Assembly: GCA_035610835.1 (NCBI GenBank)
Contig: CM069441.1
Coordinates: 99,507,606-99,571,605 of the forward strand
Reading direction: 5' to 3'
From: Ophiura sarsii
Taxonomy: Eukaryota > Echinodermata > Ophiuroidea > Amphilepidida > Ophiuridae
Length of the DNA stretch: 64,000 nt
Position numbers and translations under genes: made by a program. The notes under the pieces are model-generated. The model was not told where the DNA came from, ran no database searches, and saw only the letters and a program-made list of their open reading frames with translations. Below, piece after piece: positions 12,081 through 24,649 of this stretch. Each line of letters opens with the position of its first letter. Position 1 is the first letter of the stretch.

Positions 12081-12831
12081 CAGACGAAGGATGCAGCCAT
12101 AAGGTCTCTCTCCTACGGACGACCTAAAAATTAGATTTGTATATTTTTACAATTGTATTACATGTATGAACTTACACCTATAAGGATTAAGAAAAATCAG
12201 CCCTCTTTGGACAACAAAACGTTGATACAAAAATGCTGATCTCCGGCAGATCAGCATTTTACATGGCTAAGGGTGGTATTCCAACATATTTGAGGGCGCT
12301 CTAAAACGATGGGTGTATGTAACCAAAGTAACGCATACCCGTCAATTAGCGGAATGATTGAATTTACAATACATATGGGCTCATCTATCCAATTTTATAT
12401 TACACTTGGATTCATCAAACCATAATATAATTGTTGTTATCGCTGCCATGCAAATTTCACTGGCAAAATGGTTTTATGCAACATGATTTATATTTTTCAG
12501 TCAAATATTTACTTTCATTCAATCTACCAACACCCATCATTTCAGCACCTTTGGTCAACGCCTTCAGAGGAGCAGGCCTGCCAGTCATCAGAGACATGCT
12601 CCCAGCACCCAGCACCAAAGTCCTTCTGTCTTCGTTTCCACCTTCTTTTTACTTGCACCTATTAGCTATGATGTAAAACCTGCACCAACATCCTAGTTTA
12701 GCTCCCGTTAGAGCTGCATAGGGATTACCAACTTCAAGATTCAAGCTTTAAGATGATTTCTATAAACCAAGAGAGATTTTTGTATGTGTGGTTTTTTAAT
12801 GAGAATAAACTTGCTATTTGTATTCCCACAG
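12081..12831. other. Intron or 5' flank of gene B
   Basis: An open stretch from an acceptor-like TTTCAG at 12541 runs to a stop near 12675 (residues such as VNAFRGAGLP), but no donor or homology supports it. The acceptor TTCCCACAG for the first coding exon of gene B ends at 12831. Confidence 0.35.
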
Positions 12832-12834
12832 TAA

Positions 12835-15420
12835 ATGAGTACCGATAACAAAGAAGTTAAACCCCGAGTTAAACAACCAACTTTTGGAGATTTTCTCCCA
12901 AAAGAAGCATTTCCAACAGGTAATGATCGCAATGAAGAGGTGACAGGGGGAGGCGATATTTCACGATTCTAAGCGAGTTGTTTTGCAAATAAAATTGTTC
13001 AGAGCCAAAAATAAGGGTTTGCAAACAGGACATATTTCAGAGGGTTTTTTTAAGAATGGTCGTAAATAATACAGGTATACCAAAAAATTTGCATTTTTTA
13101 TTCAGTTATTTTTTAACATAAGATGACTTGTCAAAACTTTCTTAGAAAAATTCTGATTAACGACACTATCTCCTAGGGTAGAGCGACAGGACAGAATTTA
13201 CAATTTTTAAGAATATATAACCCCTGTGATCTCAAATAACTTTTAGTTACCTTGTATTGTTGATTTCTGGCCCGTCACATTTTAGGTCACTTAACCAATT
13301 TGAATGCCAGGTATCCTGAAAAAAATGAAGAAAGAAAAGACAACGATACAATAAATTAAAAGAGAATTTTGATCATTAAAAAAGGAGAAAATATTGATAT
13401 ATAATAAGCAATGTCAAGGAATCGAACCCCAAAACAACAGCCATCATAAAGCATAAGGTATGCTATTTTCAAATCACTGCAAGGAATTTTGAATATTCTG
13501 ATAAACTTATAATCCAATCAACACTAACCTAATGAAATATTAAGATCCAGTTCGTGTTCAAATTAAGCAAACAAATGGACATTTTTGTCTGTTGGTTTTG
13601 GTGGGTGGGTGCAAATGTGTTTTCATCCTCATGTTGTAAGAACAAAATTGTATATTTTCTTTGGACTAGTTAAATGAAATATGATATACAGAAAGTATTC
13701 AGTGACTTCCCCAGGTAGGTGAAGTTTGGGGCAGCCTACAAAGCCAAAAGTTAAAATCTTTTACTAAATAATATAGAAATATCAATGCACATAACATTGA
13801 AGCCTTATCTTAGGTGAGTCATAAGGAACTGGCACTTTTTCACAAAGGCATCACAAAAACAGTCATAAAGAACTGGCACTTTTTCACAAAGGCATCACAA
13901 AAACATTAGGCACACATATTCAAAAACAATGGTAGCGCTATAAAGACCTATAACTTACCTTTTATTCAAAAGAAGAATTTTAAAAATTGACCATTGCATT
14001 ATCATGTTTGACTAATTTGAGTACAGCTCCCAAATGTTGCGATGGTCGAATTATCAAGTTATTTCCCAATGTGTTTTAAATAGGTTTGCTTTCTGAATAA
14101 GAAGATATGCCTCCTTCCACTTTTCTTTCTTGAAGTCAGGCTTTTCTTTACTCATAATTTCACAGTTCTATTTATTTACAGTCATTTCAAGATTTCGCAT
14201 CCAACATTCATGTGCCTTTTAAGGTTTTTCACTAGTATCATTGATTAGCATCTTTAAATGAGCCAGCCAAACAATACTATGTGTTATTGCCATTCCGTGG
14301 ATTGGCTTTAAAATACTTTAAAATTGTTGTAACAGTATGACGCAATGTTCGAATTCAAAAATTCGAATAAAAGCCAATTATGTAGTATTTGTAGCACTCT
14401 CATTGATTTTAAATATGCAGGTCGGAAATTTCTGTGGCACTTTCGCTAAAAAAGTGCCCGTTCTTTCTGATCGACTCACCCAATACATGACTTTCCCATA
14501 TACTCAAAACCGCCCTCTCCTTGAACACTACTGTCAATTATAAAAGCTTGGATCACATGTAACTGAAGTATCGAGGACATGGGTACTGAAATTGAAGATC
14601 CGCATACAACCCTACCCCACCATGTGTGTCCGAACAGACCGACTGTGTAAACAAACACACAAACAAACAAACCAAAACACCTCCCTTACCAGCAGCGCAT
14701 GACCATGCAAACTAATCGTTTGTTAACTATTAATTATGTCTGATACCTGTTCTTATTATAATTTCAGGTCCAATAGAAGATATTGGGACGTGTGCCATGG
14801 TGTCGTCCGAAGACCAGCAGTCACCAACCGTGGTGACAGCCACAACAGGTTTGTTTTTATTTTATTTAAAAAGATTTCTCCTGCCAGATTTTCCCACAAA
14901 ATTTAAAAGATTATCCAACTATTTATTTCTAATCTTCTCCCAATAGGCATTTGGACAGTTTTCATTCTTTATTTATCTTTGGCGTGATAACACAAACGTC
15001 ATCAAAGTTGGTCAAGAAAGTTGTCCATTTCTGTGACAGAATGTTAAAGCAATATATATTTTATTGGTCATTTTTGTTGGTCATATTTCATTGTTTTTAT
15101 AAGGTATGTGTGAGTATTCTTGTGTAAAAATGCCAACATTTGAATTCCTGTGATTTTTTTCTTATTTGATCAAATGATCAAGTGACCAACAGCAAACTGT
15201 TAGTAAAACTATGTTGCAATCATAGATAAATGTACAACCCAAGCTAATTGTGTCAGTAACCTTCATATCACTGCCTATTCCCCTTCACAGATAAAATAAA
15301 AAGTAATAAGTGTGGCTGGTTTTAAAAACATTATCAATCATTTTTATGCTAACTTTTATAAACATAGCTTTTTTGTGTGTCTTATTTCTAACAGGCACAC
15401 CGAAGGAAGAGGACACATGA
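12835..15420 (+). CDS. Gene B: 63-residue polar protein on three exons
   Basis: Coding exons are 12835-12919, 14768-14848 and 15395-15420. Acceptors are CCCACAG, ATTTCAG and CTAACAG; donors are GTAATG and GTTTGT. Both introns are phase 1 and the joined frame is open from ATG to TGA, giving MSTDNKEVKPRVKQPTFGDF at the start and TGTPKEEDT at the end. A TAA directly upstream of the ATG in the same exon (12832) supports this start. The protein is small, rich in Lys/Glu/Thr/Pro, has one Cys, and has no signal peptide, membrane segment or domain I recognise. A poly(A) signal follows 48 bases after the stop. The fit of three exons, phases and a poly(A) signal makes this the best-supported complete gene here. 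Function is unknown. Confidence 0.65.
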
Positions 15421-15467
15421 TGAAGGCAAATTCCTGAGCTAATTTGATAGATTTGTAAAAAAAATGG

Positions 15468-15473
15468 AATAAA
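15468..15473 (+). terminator. Poly(A) signal of gene B
   Basis: AATAAA lies 48 bases after the TGA of gene B, a plausible distance for a short 3' UTR. Confidence 0.6.
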
Positions 15474-16030
15474 AAATTGTTTAAAAAAATCATGCTGCCT
15501 TAAGGTGTTTCCATATTTTCCTTAACACAATAAGATGTCAGTGCAAACTCTACAGGTCGGCCCGGTCATCCGGGTACTTTTTACCCTATCTGTCGACAAA
15601 ATAACAGACGTTTTAACATATCAGTTTTGCGCTCTACTCAACCATACAATAGATCAACCCAAGTGATCGTGTCACGTTGTGAAAGAGACCTTAAAGGAAA
15701 TCCTTGCCATGGAACTTTAGCGCTCAATTATGTAGCATTATTATTATACAAACCACATCCGTATTGATCTAAGCTATGACGAAACAGTTACGAGATGTCC
15801 GCATCTCTGTTTCATGTATTGATTTTTTTTAGATTTATGCATTGAATTCCTGCGTGAATACATGCAGCAACCTGTTGCTGATGAGGCGGTGACGTCTCAA
15901 TATTGGGTATGGCTATCCCATCAGCACTTTCTACACAGACAACCGGGCGCAAATTTGAAATTATCACGGGTTGGGAATGTGCAGTTTTAAATTTGTTTTA
16001 TTGAATATGATAGTTCTGAATTCAATAAAA

Positions 16031-16269
16031 CTGGTCAATATACATTAGGTAAATAACAACAATTTTAACAGGTCAGGCAGAGCTACAAAGCTTTCGATTT
16101 ATTTCATCATCATCAGCGTATGGTAGAATGGTAGAGAAAGACTACCAAAATTGTTGTTATTTACCTATTATCTTATGGCATCTTTATTTAAAAGATCCAG
16201 GTCACTTTTCCTGCCTGTACCTGTTTACAGTTTACTATTTGCTGTCTTCACCTGGTCAATATACATTAG
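16031..16269. mobile_element. Insertion bounded by an 18-base direct repeat
   Basis: CTGGTCAATATACATTAG occurs at 16031-16048 and again exactly at 16252-16269, consistent with a long target duplication around a ~200-base insert. The insert carries an inner inverted pair (GTAAATAACAACAATTTT and its complement near 16150) and a (CAT)n patch. Type unknown; the long duplication suggests a retroposon. Confidence 0.45.
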
Positions 16270-16637
16270 ATAATTATTTTCCTACCATATGCTTAGTTTC
16301 ATGAGTGGCAAAGGATTTCCTTTAATTGTTTACAATTTACAAAAAGGTAGTAAGCCTTGCCCAAAAATAGGAATTGTGTGTAAAGATGATTCGATGGGCA
16401 TGTAAAGGAAACCCTTGGGCAAATATTTCAAGCGATGACCCCTGTCGTGGTTTTTGAAAAAAGTATACATTTTGACAATTTTGGGGGATGGTACTTGTCA
16501 TCTGAGAGCTGTGTTTGTGGTCACAAAATGTTTGTGACGTCACTCCGGGCCGACCTATACTGAGCTGCATTGAGTTACTGGTCAAATTGATCTTGTTAGG
16601 GGATGCAGGAGTAATATAAGAGTATCCACACTATATT

Positions 16638-16875
16638 ACATAATAATAATAATAATAATAATAATATAATTTATATAGCGCCTAATATCCATTTACAAAG
16701 AAATGTTCAATGGCGCTGTAGAGTCAAGTGCTATGCACTGTATGCTTTCGAGAAGAGATGAGTTTTTAGTTTCTTCTTAAAAATGTTGACATTCGGGGAT
16801 GACTTAATGTCCAGTGGTAATGAGTTCCATAGAACAGGTGCAGCTGATGAAAAGCAACGGCGACCGTACGTATGT
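16638..16875 (-). pseudogene. LINE ORF2 C-terminal fragment with 3' tail
   Basis: The minus strand reads RRCFSSAAPVLWNSLPLDIK then NIFKKKLKTHLFSKAYSA and a stop, the characteristic C-terminal end of CR1/L2/Jockey-type ORF2 proteins. The 3' tail reads GGCGCTATATAAATTATA and ends in a (TTA)n repeat. It is strongly 5'-truncated. Confidence 0.85.
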
Positions 16876-16967
16876 ATAATTCAGGCCCGTTCAATAGTCC
16901 GAAGGGTCACAAGTATGAATATCCAGTAACAAAAGTGAGTAAGTGTATATCCTTTATACATATAATA

Positions 16968-17259
16968 CACCTAGCAACAAAAGTCCCGGACCAGGTGCTT
17001 TGAGGTTGGCTAATTCAAAATAGGTAATCGGTACACACAAATCAATGATCCTATACCTAGTGCAACTTTGCTGTTGTTATGCGCGGTCATTGAAATTGCC
17101 ATAACTTTAAAAGTATCTATTCGATTTTGTTGAATGAGGTATCAAACTGCGGAGAAGAAATTTGCTCATTTAAAGTATATCTCAGATTTTTGGTACGGAT
17201 TATCTATTTTGAATTAGTCAACCTCAAAGCACCTGGTCCGGGACTTTTGGTGCTAGGTG
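16968..17259. mobile_element. Tc1/mariner-type MITE, TA target duplication
   Basis: TA duplications flank the element (16966-16967 and 17260-17261). Inverted ends read CACCTAGCAACAAAAGTCCC; the symmetry runs about 70 bases, through a shared CACCTGGTCC / GGACCAGGTG word. No transposase frame. Confidence 0.8.
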
Positions 17260-17313
17260 TAATCAGAAAAGATGATTTAATAAATAGCAGAGTCATTTTG
17301 CTCTGTGTCTTAA

Positions 17314-17870
17314 GGGGGCTGTGCACCTTCGGTATAGCCTCCGTAAAACTGCCGTAACTTCTTCATTATTCATTTAATCTATATAAAAGTATACATTTTT
17401 TTGTAGGAAAGGGTTCAATGAATCCAACCATGATCATGAAATTGACCATTTTGGAAAAAATTATAAAAAAACATGTTTTTTGACCCATTTTAGGATCTGC
17501 AAAGATAACTCAAAATACATTTTGTCAAATTTTGTCATACACATTTTTTGGCACTTTTTGGTCGATAATTCAAAAAATAATAAAGATTTTCAACAACAAA
17601 AAAACGATTCCTAGAGAATTGTATGAGGAATATAATGAAACTAGTATGACAAAATTTAACAAAATAGATTTTGAGTTATCTTTGCAGAACCTAAAATGGG
17701 TCAAAAAACGTGTTTTTTATAATTTTTTCCAAAATGGTCAATTTCATGATCATGGTTGGATTCATTGAACCCTTTCCTACAAAAAAATGTATACTTTTAT
17801 ATAGATTAAATGAATAATGAAGAAGTTACGGCAGATTTACGGAGGCTGTACCTGAAGGTGCACAGCCCCC
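17314..17870. mobile_element. Foldback MITE with TTAA target duplication
   Basis: Arms of about 230 bases form a near-perfect inverted repeat starting GGGGGCTGTGCACCTTC; TTAA lies on both sides (17310-17313 and 17871-17874). The TTAA target suits piggyBac- or Kolobok-type transposition. The short open frames inside are arm artefacts. Confidence 0.85.
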
Positions 17871-18350
17871 TTAACTAAGTATTTTAAAAATTAGTTGTTG
17901 TGCAAAGCAATGACAGAAAAGGCTTGGAAAGATAACAGATGATCAAAGTGGGATAGAATTTGAAAAATGAGATAATTATTGATATCAAAGCTATTTTGCT
18001 CAATGTAACTGCGCGAATTTGCCTTTTTGCAATAAATATATTGAATCCAAAAATTGTAAAACTATGTTAAAATGGTGCCCCAAATGCCTTCAAATAGGCC
18101 TCTATTTTTCAAAAATTTTCAACTTTTCGGGGGACACCGGCGCGGCGGGATGGGCGCTGCGCGACCATTGAGTAGTCTTTCAGAATATTCAATAATTTAA
18201 TCTTAAAATCGAACCCTAACTAAAATGGCTGGCTACGGGCCTGGAATTTATAGCATATAACCAGGCTCAGGTCATCATCTATATATAATTAATCAGTACA
18301 GCGTTCACAGATTTTAGATGAAAAATGAGAGAGCCTTTTATGGATACATA

Positions 18351-19785
18351 GTCACATACATAAATACATACATATAGAAGGAGAGTATAGTATAGTATCA
18401 ATATCAATACCGTTAAGTAGAGCTATATATCAAATAAAAACACTTTTTATGATTGTAGTTCACTACTCTGGGTTTCTCGCTTATTACAAAATATAACATG
18501 ATAAGACAAATTCCTGTTAACACAAACAAACTAAAATGTAAGGCCCATATGCACCTTTGTGGTAACAAGGTTCCACTGTATTTGGGGTATGGAGAGCTGC
18601 CAGCGCGTCCTGATTCGCACAAAACTTCCTGAAAATAGATTGATTGCCCTGGTAAAATGGAGAAAAACCACAAAAAATGATACGGCTTCCTGTGTTTGTA
18701 ATTTGTTGCCCATTAAGGAACGATTTTTTTTCTTCTTTTTAATTTTCACTTTTTTTCTCTAATTTTACCCTGATTAACCCTTACAGCCCCAGATCCCATG
18801 AAATCCCATTTCCCAGCATCCTGGTTCCACCTGGCGCTGAGGTTTTTGTCTGAAATAATGGCCCCGGGCTATATAGCTGGGCGAATACACTCGCCCAGCA
18901 CAGCTTCCCCCGTGGCGCAGTTGGTAGAGTGTCCGCCCGCCAACCGAGAGGTCGTGGGTTCAAACCCCGGGGCGTGGCACCTCTTGTTGTGTGTGCTTTT
19001 TTCGCTTGAAAAAAATTTCGTTGGAAAATCCACCGGGTGGGTTAGGGTTAAAGTCTTTAACATCTTCCTGATTCCTGTGCCAATTGTTCCTGATTATAGG
19101 TTAGGTTGTTTGTTGATGGCTCTGGAATCTGGATATGAATTAAAAATCAGATTTTAACCCGTTTTGCTGTGAAATCCAGACTTAACAGGTAGTATACTAT
19201 TCATATTTTGTAATGTATACCAACTGTCATGAAACTATATTAAATATTCTTTTCATTATTATTAATTGTAAAAGAGTATCAATAATAAAATTGCAGTTAA
19301 GATAGTTTCTAAATGATTTTAGGCTCTGAAGTCTTTTATGTTTGGAGGAATCTGACGAGTCAGATATTTTTCATGCAACTATAGCTTAACTAGTTGCATG
19401 AAAAATATCTGACTCGCCTTTACTGTATTTCGGTTAAATATCCGATGGAGTTGGTGACCATGTGGGAAATGCTTGTCTTATAAATGTTCCTCCAACGTTT
19501 TATGATACGCTTTTGCTGTACGGAGGGTTGCATTTTTTTTGCGCAAGGAGTGTTAGGCGAATTGAATATACAGCATGAATTGCACATGCACTGCAACTAT
19601 TTTTCTCACTGATTTGCTGAATGAAAGAAAAACATTTAGTTCGCCCAATGATCGCGTAAGCGAGAAACCCAGGGTAGTGAAAAAGTGTTTTTATTTGATA
19701 TAGCTCTACTTAACGATATTGAGCACTGTCCGTCGTATATTGATACTCTCATTTTATATGTATGTATTTATGTATGTGACTATAT
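18351..19785. mobile_element. About 1.4 kb element with long inverted ends
   Basis: The left arm (18351-18485) and right arm (about 19660-19785) are inverted copies, sharing TAGAGCTATAT, CAAATAAAAACACTTTTT, GGGTTTCTCGC and their complements. An inner inverted pair lies at about 19360-19415 (GAGTCAGATATTTTTCATGC). A SINE head is nested at 18908. A short relative of the arm is found at 59985-60150. Confidence 0.7.
18908..18980 (+). repeat. tRNA-derived SINE head
   Basis: TGGCGCAGTTGGTAGAGTG fits an A box and GGTTCAAACCC a B box, at normal tRNA spacing. The region ends without a proper acceptor stem and runs into a tail with CTTTTTTCG, so it is a SINE rather than a tRNA gene. Related lead sequence (GGGCTATATAGCTGGGCGAA) also occurs at 4510 and 21240. 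Confidence 0.65.
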
Positions 19786-19984
19786 GTTATTAGATAAGAT
19801 AAGCTAAATCATCCAACCTGGTTCATTTCTTTGACTTTTCTAGAAATTTTGATTTTCCCCCACATCAAGTGATGCAATGCACATGTTTTATGAATGACTG
19901 GGGCCAACTGATAGGTTTGAAGATGACGATGGATAAACAATACCACTTTATGAACAAAACTAGAAATGGAAAAGTGTACTTTAG

Positions 19985-20285
19985 GTACCAGATACTGGAA
20001 CACCACCCAGTATCGTCCGATATTGGTACAAAGTTCGTGTTCCAGTATCGTCCAATACTGGGACATATAAAATGTTCCAGTATCCGGTGATACTGGAACA
20101 TAATTATGTACCAGTATCCTTCAATACTAGAACTCTCACTGCAACATAAAAAATTGCTAGTATCGCTCGATACTGGAACACAATTTGGCATTCCAGTATT
20201 GATCGATACTGGAACAGTAAAATCGTACCAGTATCGACTGATACTGGCAACTTTTATGTTCCAGTATTGAACTTATACTGGTATA
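19985..20285. repeat. Cluster of short CCAGTATC / GATACTGG palindromes
   Basis: At least seven inverted units of the form CCAGTATCnnnnGATACTGG occur at short intervals, continuing at 20840-20855 beyond an inserted MITE. Single relatives lie near 33370-33440. The DNA could form many small hairpins. No coding role is likely. Confidence 0.7.
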
Positions 20286-20837
20286 CAGGGTGAGTAAAAA
20301 AAAGTGTACTCACTAACTTTGAGATTTTATATCTTAAAATCTGTGCATAGATTTCACAGATTTCTCATTGAGGCAGACTAGTTATCTCATTAGCTTTCTA
20401 AAGAATTTTAGTTGGTTGAAATCGGTTGTGGTAAACATATTTTATGCTTATTTGCGTAAAAGTGAACATGTTATAAACCAAACAAAATTTGTGATATTTT
20501 CTCTTATAGGATCTATTAAATACTATTGAAAACGGTCTACACTCTAGTCCGAGCTGAGTCTGATTATCACAAATGCCAAAATAAAACTATTGCATTTAAT
20601 GTTTGAAAAAGTAACTGAGAATGTTTGATTTGTCTTTATTAGTTAGCTATCTTATACCATACGTGAATCCATGTGTTCATTAATATCGGTTCACTTTCAA
20701 AATGCAGTAACTTTACCAAAATATTCATATCTGGTAAACGGTACCGTGAAATGTCAAGATTCTATTGTCTGCATATTTTGATAACAAATATTTTTAATAA
20801 TTATTTTACTTAGAGTACACTTTTTTGACTCACCCTG
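20286..20837. mobile_element. Tc1/mariner-type MITE inserted in the palindrome cluster
   Basis: Ends read CAGGGTGAGTAAAAAAAAGT and the complementary form ...TTTTTTGACTCACCCTG, flanked by TA on both sides (20284-20285 and 20838-20839). It interrupts a CCAGTATC unit, so it is younger than the cluster. No transposase frame. Confidence 0.8.
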
Positions 20838-21163
20838 TACCAGTATCTGGGACCAAAAGTACACTTTTTCCCAAGAAATAAATAACAGTGGATAAATTAC
20901 AGATTTAATGTGATTACACAAGGTGTATTTTTATTCACCGTCTTTGAATAAAGCATTTTGTGTTTTTTTATTGGTATTTCAAATAGATCGCTAGGGTGGA
21001 TCGTCAACTGGCATTTTTCCCCTGATGTTGATTCAAGGCTGATTCAATGCAGATCGTTGCTGATTCCAATCTCCTGATTTGGAACGGCCATCACTTATAA
21101 TCATATTTGAATACATTAGCTAGGATGGTCAATAACAGATTTATAATTTGTTAAATCTGTTAA

Positions 21164-21434
21164 AAGCCCTACTACACCACACAGCAACAAAATGGCCAGC
21201 CTGTTTTTATAACCCGGCGTGCAAGTTTTTGGGCTATAAAATGGACCCAGGCTAATATGAGGTAAAGTATACTGAGCCGAGTAGCCTTGACAGCCGTGGT
21301 GTAGTGGAATGGAGATGGGCTTTGGTGCTGGAGGTCCGTGGTTCAAATCCGGGGTGGGGTCGGGTGACCTTTCGGGTGAACTTTCTCCATCGGAAAAATA
21401 TCTGTTGTCGTGTGGTGTTCCAGGGTTAGGGTTA
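21164..21434. mobile_element. Element carrying a tRNA-like segment, copy 2
   Basis: Same family as 4409-4664, with inverted ends (CTACACCACACAGCAACA at left; TGTTGTCGTGTGGTGTTCC at right) and TTAA at the left. The inner part has an A-box-like TGGTGTAGTGGA and an intact B box GGTTCAAATCC, both on the plus strand. Confidence 0.65.
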
Positions 21435-22116
21435 TTGGGGAAGCAATCCATAACAGTTTAACAAATTAATGAGGAAGCAATCCATTTTAAAACAGGAACA
21501 TAACTGTTTCACCCAAGTTGGATGACTTCATCTGCAGCGGCTTTATTCTGTCATTTACCCTTGTGTACCACAGAATGACACATTTAAAAAAATGAAATAG
21601 GCAATATCCAGACGATCAAACAAACTCCGGATACCCAAAATGGGCTTTCAAAAAGTACAACAACAGAAGGATGATTAAACCAAGAATGAAATCAAGGTAT
21701 GAACAAGAAATATCAATACGATAAAATGTATTCATATACTGTAAAACCAAAAATGTTTTGCTTGCATTTAAATTTGGCTAATTGCTCGAGGAGCACTTAC
21801 TCACGAAAATTTCATGTCGTGAATATTTCCAGTCTACCTTGTAGCAGTGCATTGCAAAGTTACACGATATGACTCCAAAGTTAAACGTCGCTAAATTGTC
21901 ATGCCATGAATTAGGCCGGTATTACCGATTCATGAAATTTTAAACTCGCAAATATTTCTGGCTTTACAGTATAAGGTGTGTCAGAAAGATTTCAATGAAG
22001 TCTATAAGAAGTCAATTAAGAGATGAAACATGAACGGCACTGAACACTGAAGCCCTAAAACACTCTCAAAATTAATATCGGTCCATCCCAATACGTGATA
22101 ATGTATTCAGTTATTA
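21435..22116. other. Non-coding stretch
   Basis: No exon or clear repeat boundary was seen. A short direct repeat (GAAGCAATCCAT) occurs at 21440 and 21474. Confidence 0.4.
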
Positions 22117-22473
22117 AAGGTAGATGTTCCGATTGCTGGCCCGATTTTTAACTTGATGTTTTCTATTTGACATGAAAGGTCATCCTTAAAATTGTCACAT
22201 TCCAAAGTTTGAGTTGCATTACTCCAATGGTTCTATTTTTAGAAGCACAAGGTCACAAACCATTTGCCCATCCAGTCTTACACAAACTGGTTGGTGGTTA
22301 ACCACCTTTGGCAGTAATTCACCACATTTTAGCCTATAATTTCTAAATGGAACATTTCTGGCCCCTAAGATTTTACAGAAATAATGAGAAAATATGGGGA
22401 TTCTTCTGATATCAAAATATCTTGATGTGAAAAAAAATCAAGGCCCCCAAAAAGTGATCGGAACATACACCTT
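22117..22473. mobile_element. TA-flanked MITE, family AAGGTAGATG, copy 1
   Basis: Left end AAGGTAGATGTTCCGAT, right end ATCGGAACATACACCTT, TA on both sides. Its interior aligns with the copy at 59351 (shared TGAAAGGTCATCCTTAAAA and CCAAAGTTTGAGTTGCAT). Confidence 0.8.
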
Positions 22474-24640
22474 TAATGTAAATATGCAGCTTTTGTTAAT
22501 TACCACATTAGTTGCTTTTCTTATCCATGACCACAAATAGTAATACTAAACACAATGTAATATGACAGCACCTTGTTTGTTGATTAGACATTATAAAATA
22601 CCAAGTTATGTTTCCACAGTAAGCTGTGTGTATATTGGATTTTTTAGCAGGTTTAGCTACATTTCCTTCTTCTTTTTGTATTGAAAATTCATGTGGAAAC
22701 CCTCTAAACTGCAATATTTTGAAACTGATATCATTAGGGCTCAACATTGTTCCTCTTTTATTGTTAAGTTATTGTATAAGTCATTAGTGGTCTAAAGATT
22801 ACATTCATTGAAAGAACATAGTTTGCATTTAATTTCACCATTAACATAAGCTCCTCAAAAAAGTTCAGATTTATTTTCGATGTGGTATCATTGTAAAGAT
22901 GAAAACATTCAGCTTTCCATTAACATCATGAACATAACAAGGATACAAAAAGGCAGGCAATTGAAAACAAAATGTCGTAACTTTTTGGAGGGTTTTAGAT
23001 GACTTGTACCAGACTTTATGCCAAACTCAAAACTTCCAAATTTCTCCTTGTTTTTAACTTCCAAATTTATTTATTTTTAGAAAAAAAAGAAAAAAATGCA
23101 TTTTGCATTCAGGTTATGCAAATTAATGATTAGTTCCAGAAAACATTCTACCTATAGTTTAAAATGATTATGCTTTGGACCGTTTTAAAACTAGGGCGAG
23201 CATGCCCGCCAAAACACACTTTGAATCACATGTCACATTCATGATATTTTGGTCTAAGGGATTCAGAATCTGACTATACACTAGATGATTTTATTAAGAA
23301 TTTCTGTGATTTGAAATCCACACAACACAGATTTGGGCAAACCATATCAACCATTCTTGCAAGGGCTGTTTTTTGTATTATAGCCCCCTTCAATTGATAT
23401 TTATAAGGACAAAACATGGTCTGGACCAGTACCTTCTTACACTACATACCTATTTTGGATTGAGTAGTTACAATAAAATTACTGTACAGGTATCACGCAA
23501 TTCAATAACACATGTATCGATCAGTTGTTAATATAAAAGGAATTTGTAATTAACGGATCGCATTTATTTCCACAATTTTTGCCCAGCATGCACATATTGT
23601 AAATCAAATTTAAAAAAAGTAATCTACACAATTTTGGGTTCAATAAGAAACAATCATAGTAACATGAAACAAATTAGCTCACTAAAAGTTTACAGATAAA
23701 AAAATGTTTGGTTTGTGTATGTAAAAGGGAATCCAAAGCTAAAAAGAGACCCACAGTTGATTTGTCTTTCTTCTTTAACACACTGTGTAGATAAATATAA
23801 TACGTTATTCATGGAATTTGTCCTGGTTAACTATTGCACCTTTGTTGACATGTCTATGAACTTTGTTGGCTATAAATATAATAATATTAATTTATCACAA
23901 GGTCAAGGCACTTTTGGGATGAATACAAACAAACAAACGTACGTCAACTTTGAACCATGAACTGCGCCCTCACATATATCATCGTTGACTGCTTTCGAGT
24001 TACAAGTAATTTGTCATGCTACATTTGCAAGCATACATTGTTTACTTTATCATACATTTAGGTAAGATTTCGCATGATTTCATTAATTGCATAAAAGAAC
24101 ATTAGTCAACAAGTAGGCTGTGACACTATGAACGTTGATGAATGATGATAATCGTAATAAGCTTAATTCCAGCCCTGATCACAATGCAATGCCGGGACAC
24201 GTAGTCTTGTCAGTACAGTCTGATGATAATTTGATTTGTTTTGTCCGGAAGATGGTTCAATATAATAAGCAAATGGCACATGCAACCATGTGAAGATTAA
24301 TATAATGATAGCCTATTAATATCTAAGCAGGCATGTTCTTTGATCTTGTCGGCATATTGGTTCGATAAGCCGTGACAAAGCTATCAGCAACAGACCAACC
24401 TGTCAATCACAGGCAGACTGGGGAGTGAAAATGACTGCACCATAATGTTGTTGATCTGCCCCTGCCCTCAAGTATCCTGACAATTGTCCAGGGTCCCGCA
24501 ACCGGCAGAAGGGTCACTGATTAGGTCCATATCCACAGGGCAAAGCTAATTTTCCCGGTGGTTTCTCTTCGTATTCAGAGGGGTAACGCATGATCGTTCC
24601 AGGAGTTCGAAATACCCCCCTATTTAACGGTGTTTCAAGG
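22474..24640. other. AT-rich stretch without recognised genes
   Basis: No supported exon. A donor-like GTAAGATT at 24062 follows CATTTAG and could end a non-coding first exon for gene C, but no promoter motif supports it. Confidence 0.35.
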
Positions 24641-24649
24641 ACAATTTTT

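Noticed and set aside
12431..12676. 81-codon plus frame before gene B
   Set aside because: It reads through a pyrimidine-rich stretch, lacks a donor and has intron-like composition at its start.
18908..18980. Functional tRNA gene
   Set aside because: A and B boxes are present but the acceptor stem does not pair properly and the sequence lies within a SINE-like tail and a larger element.
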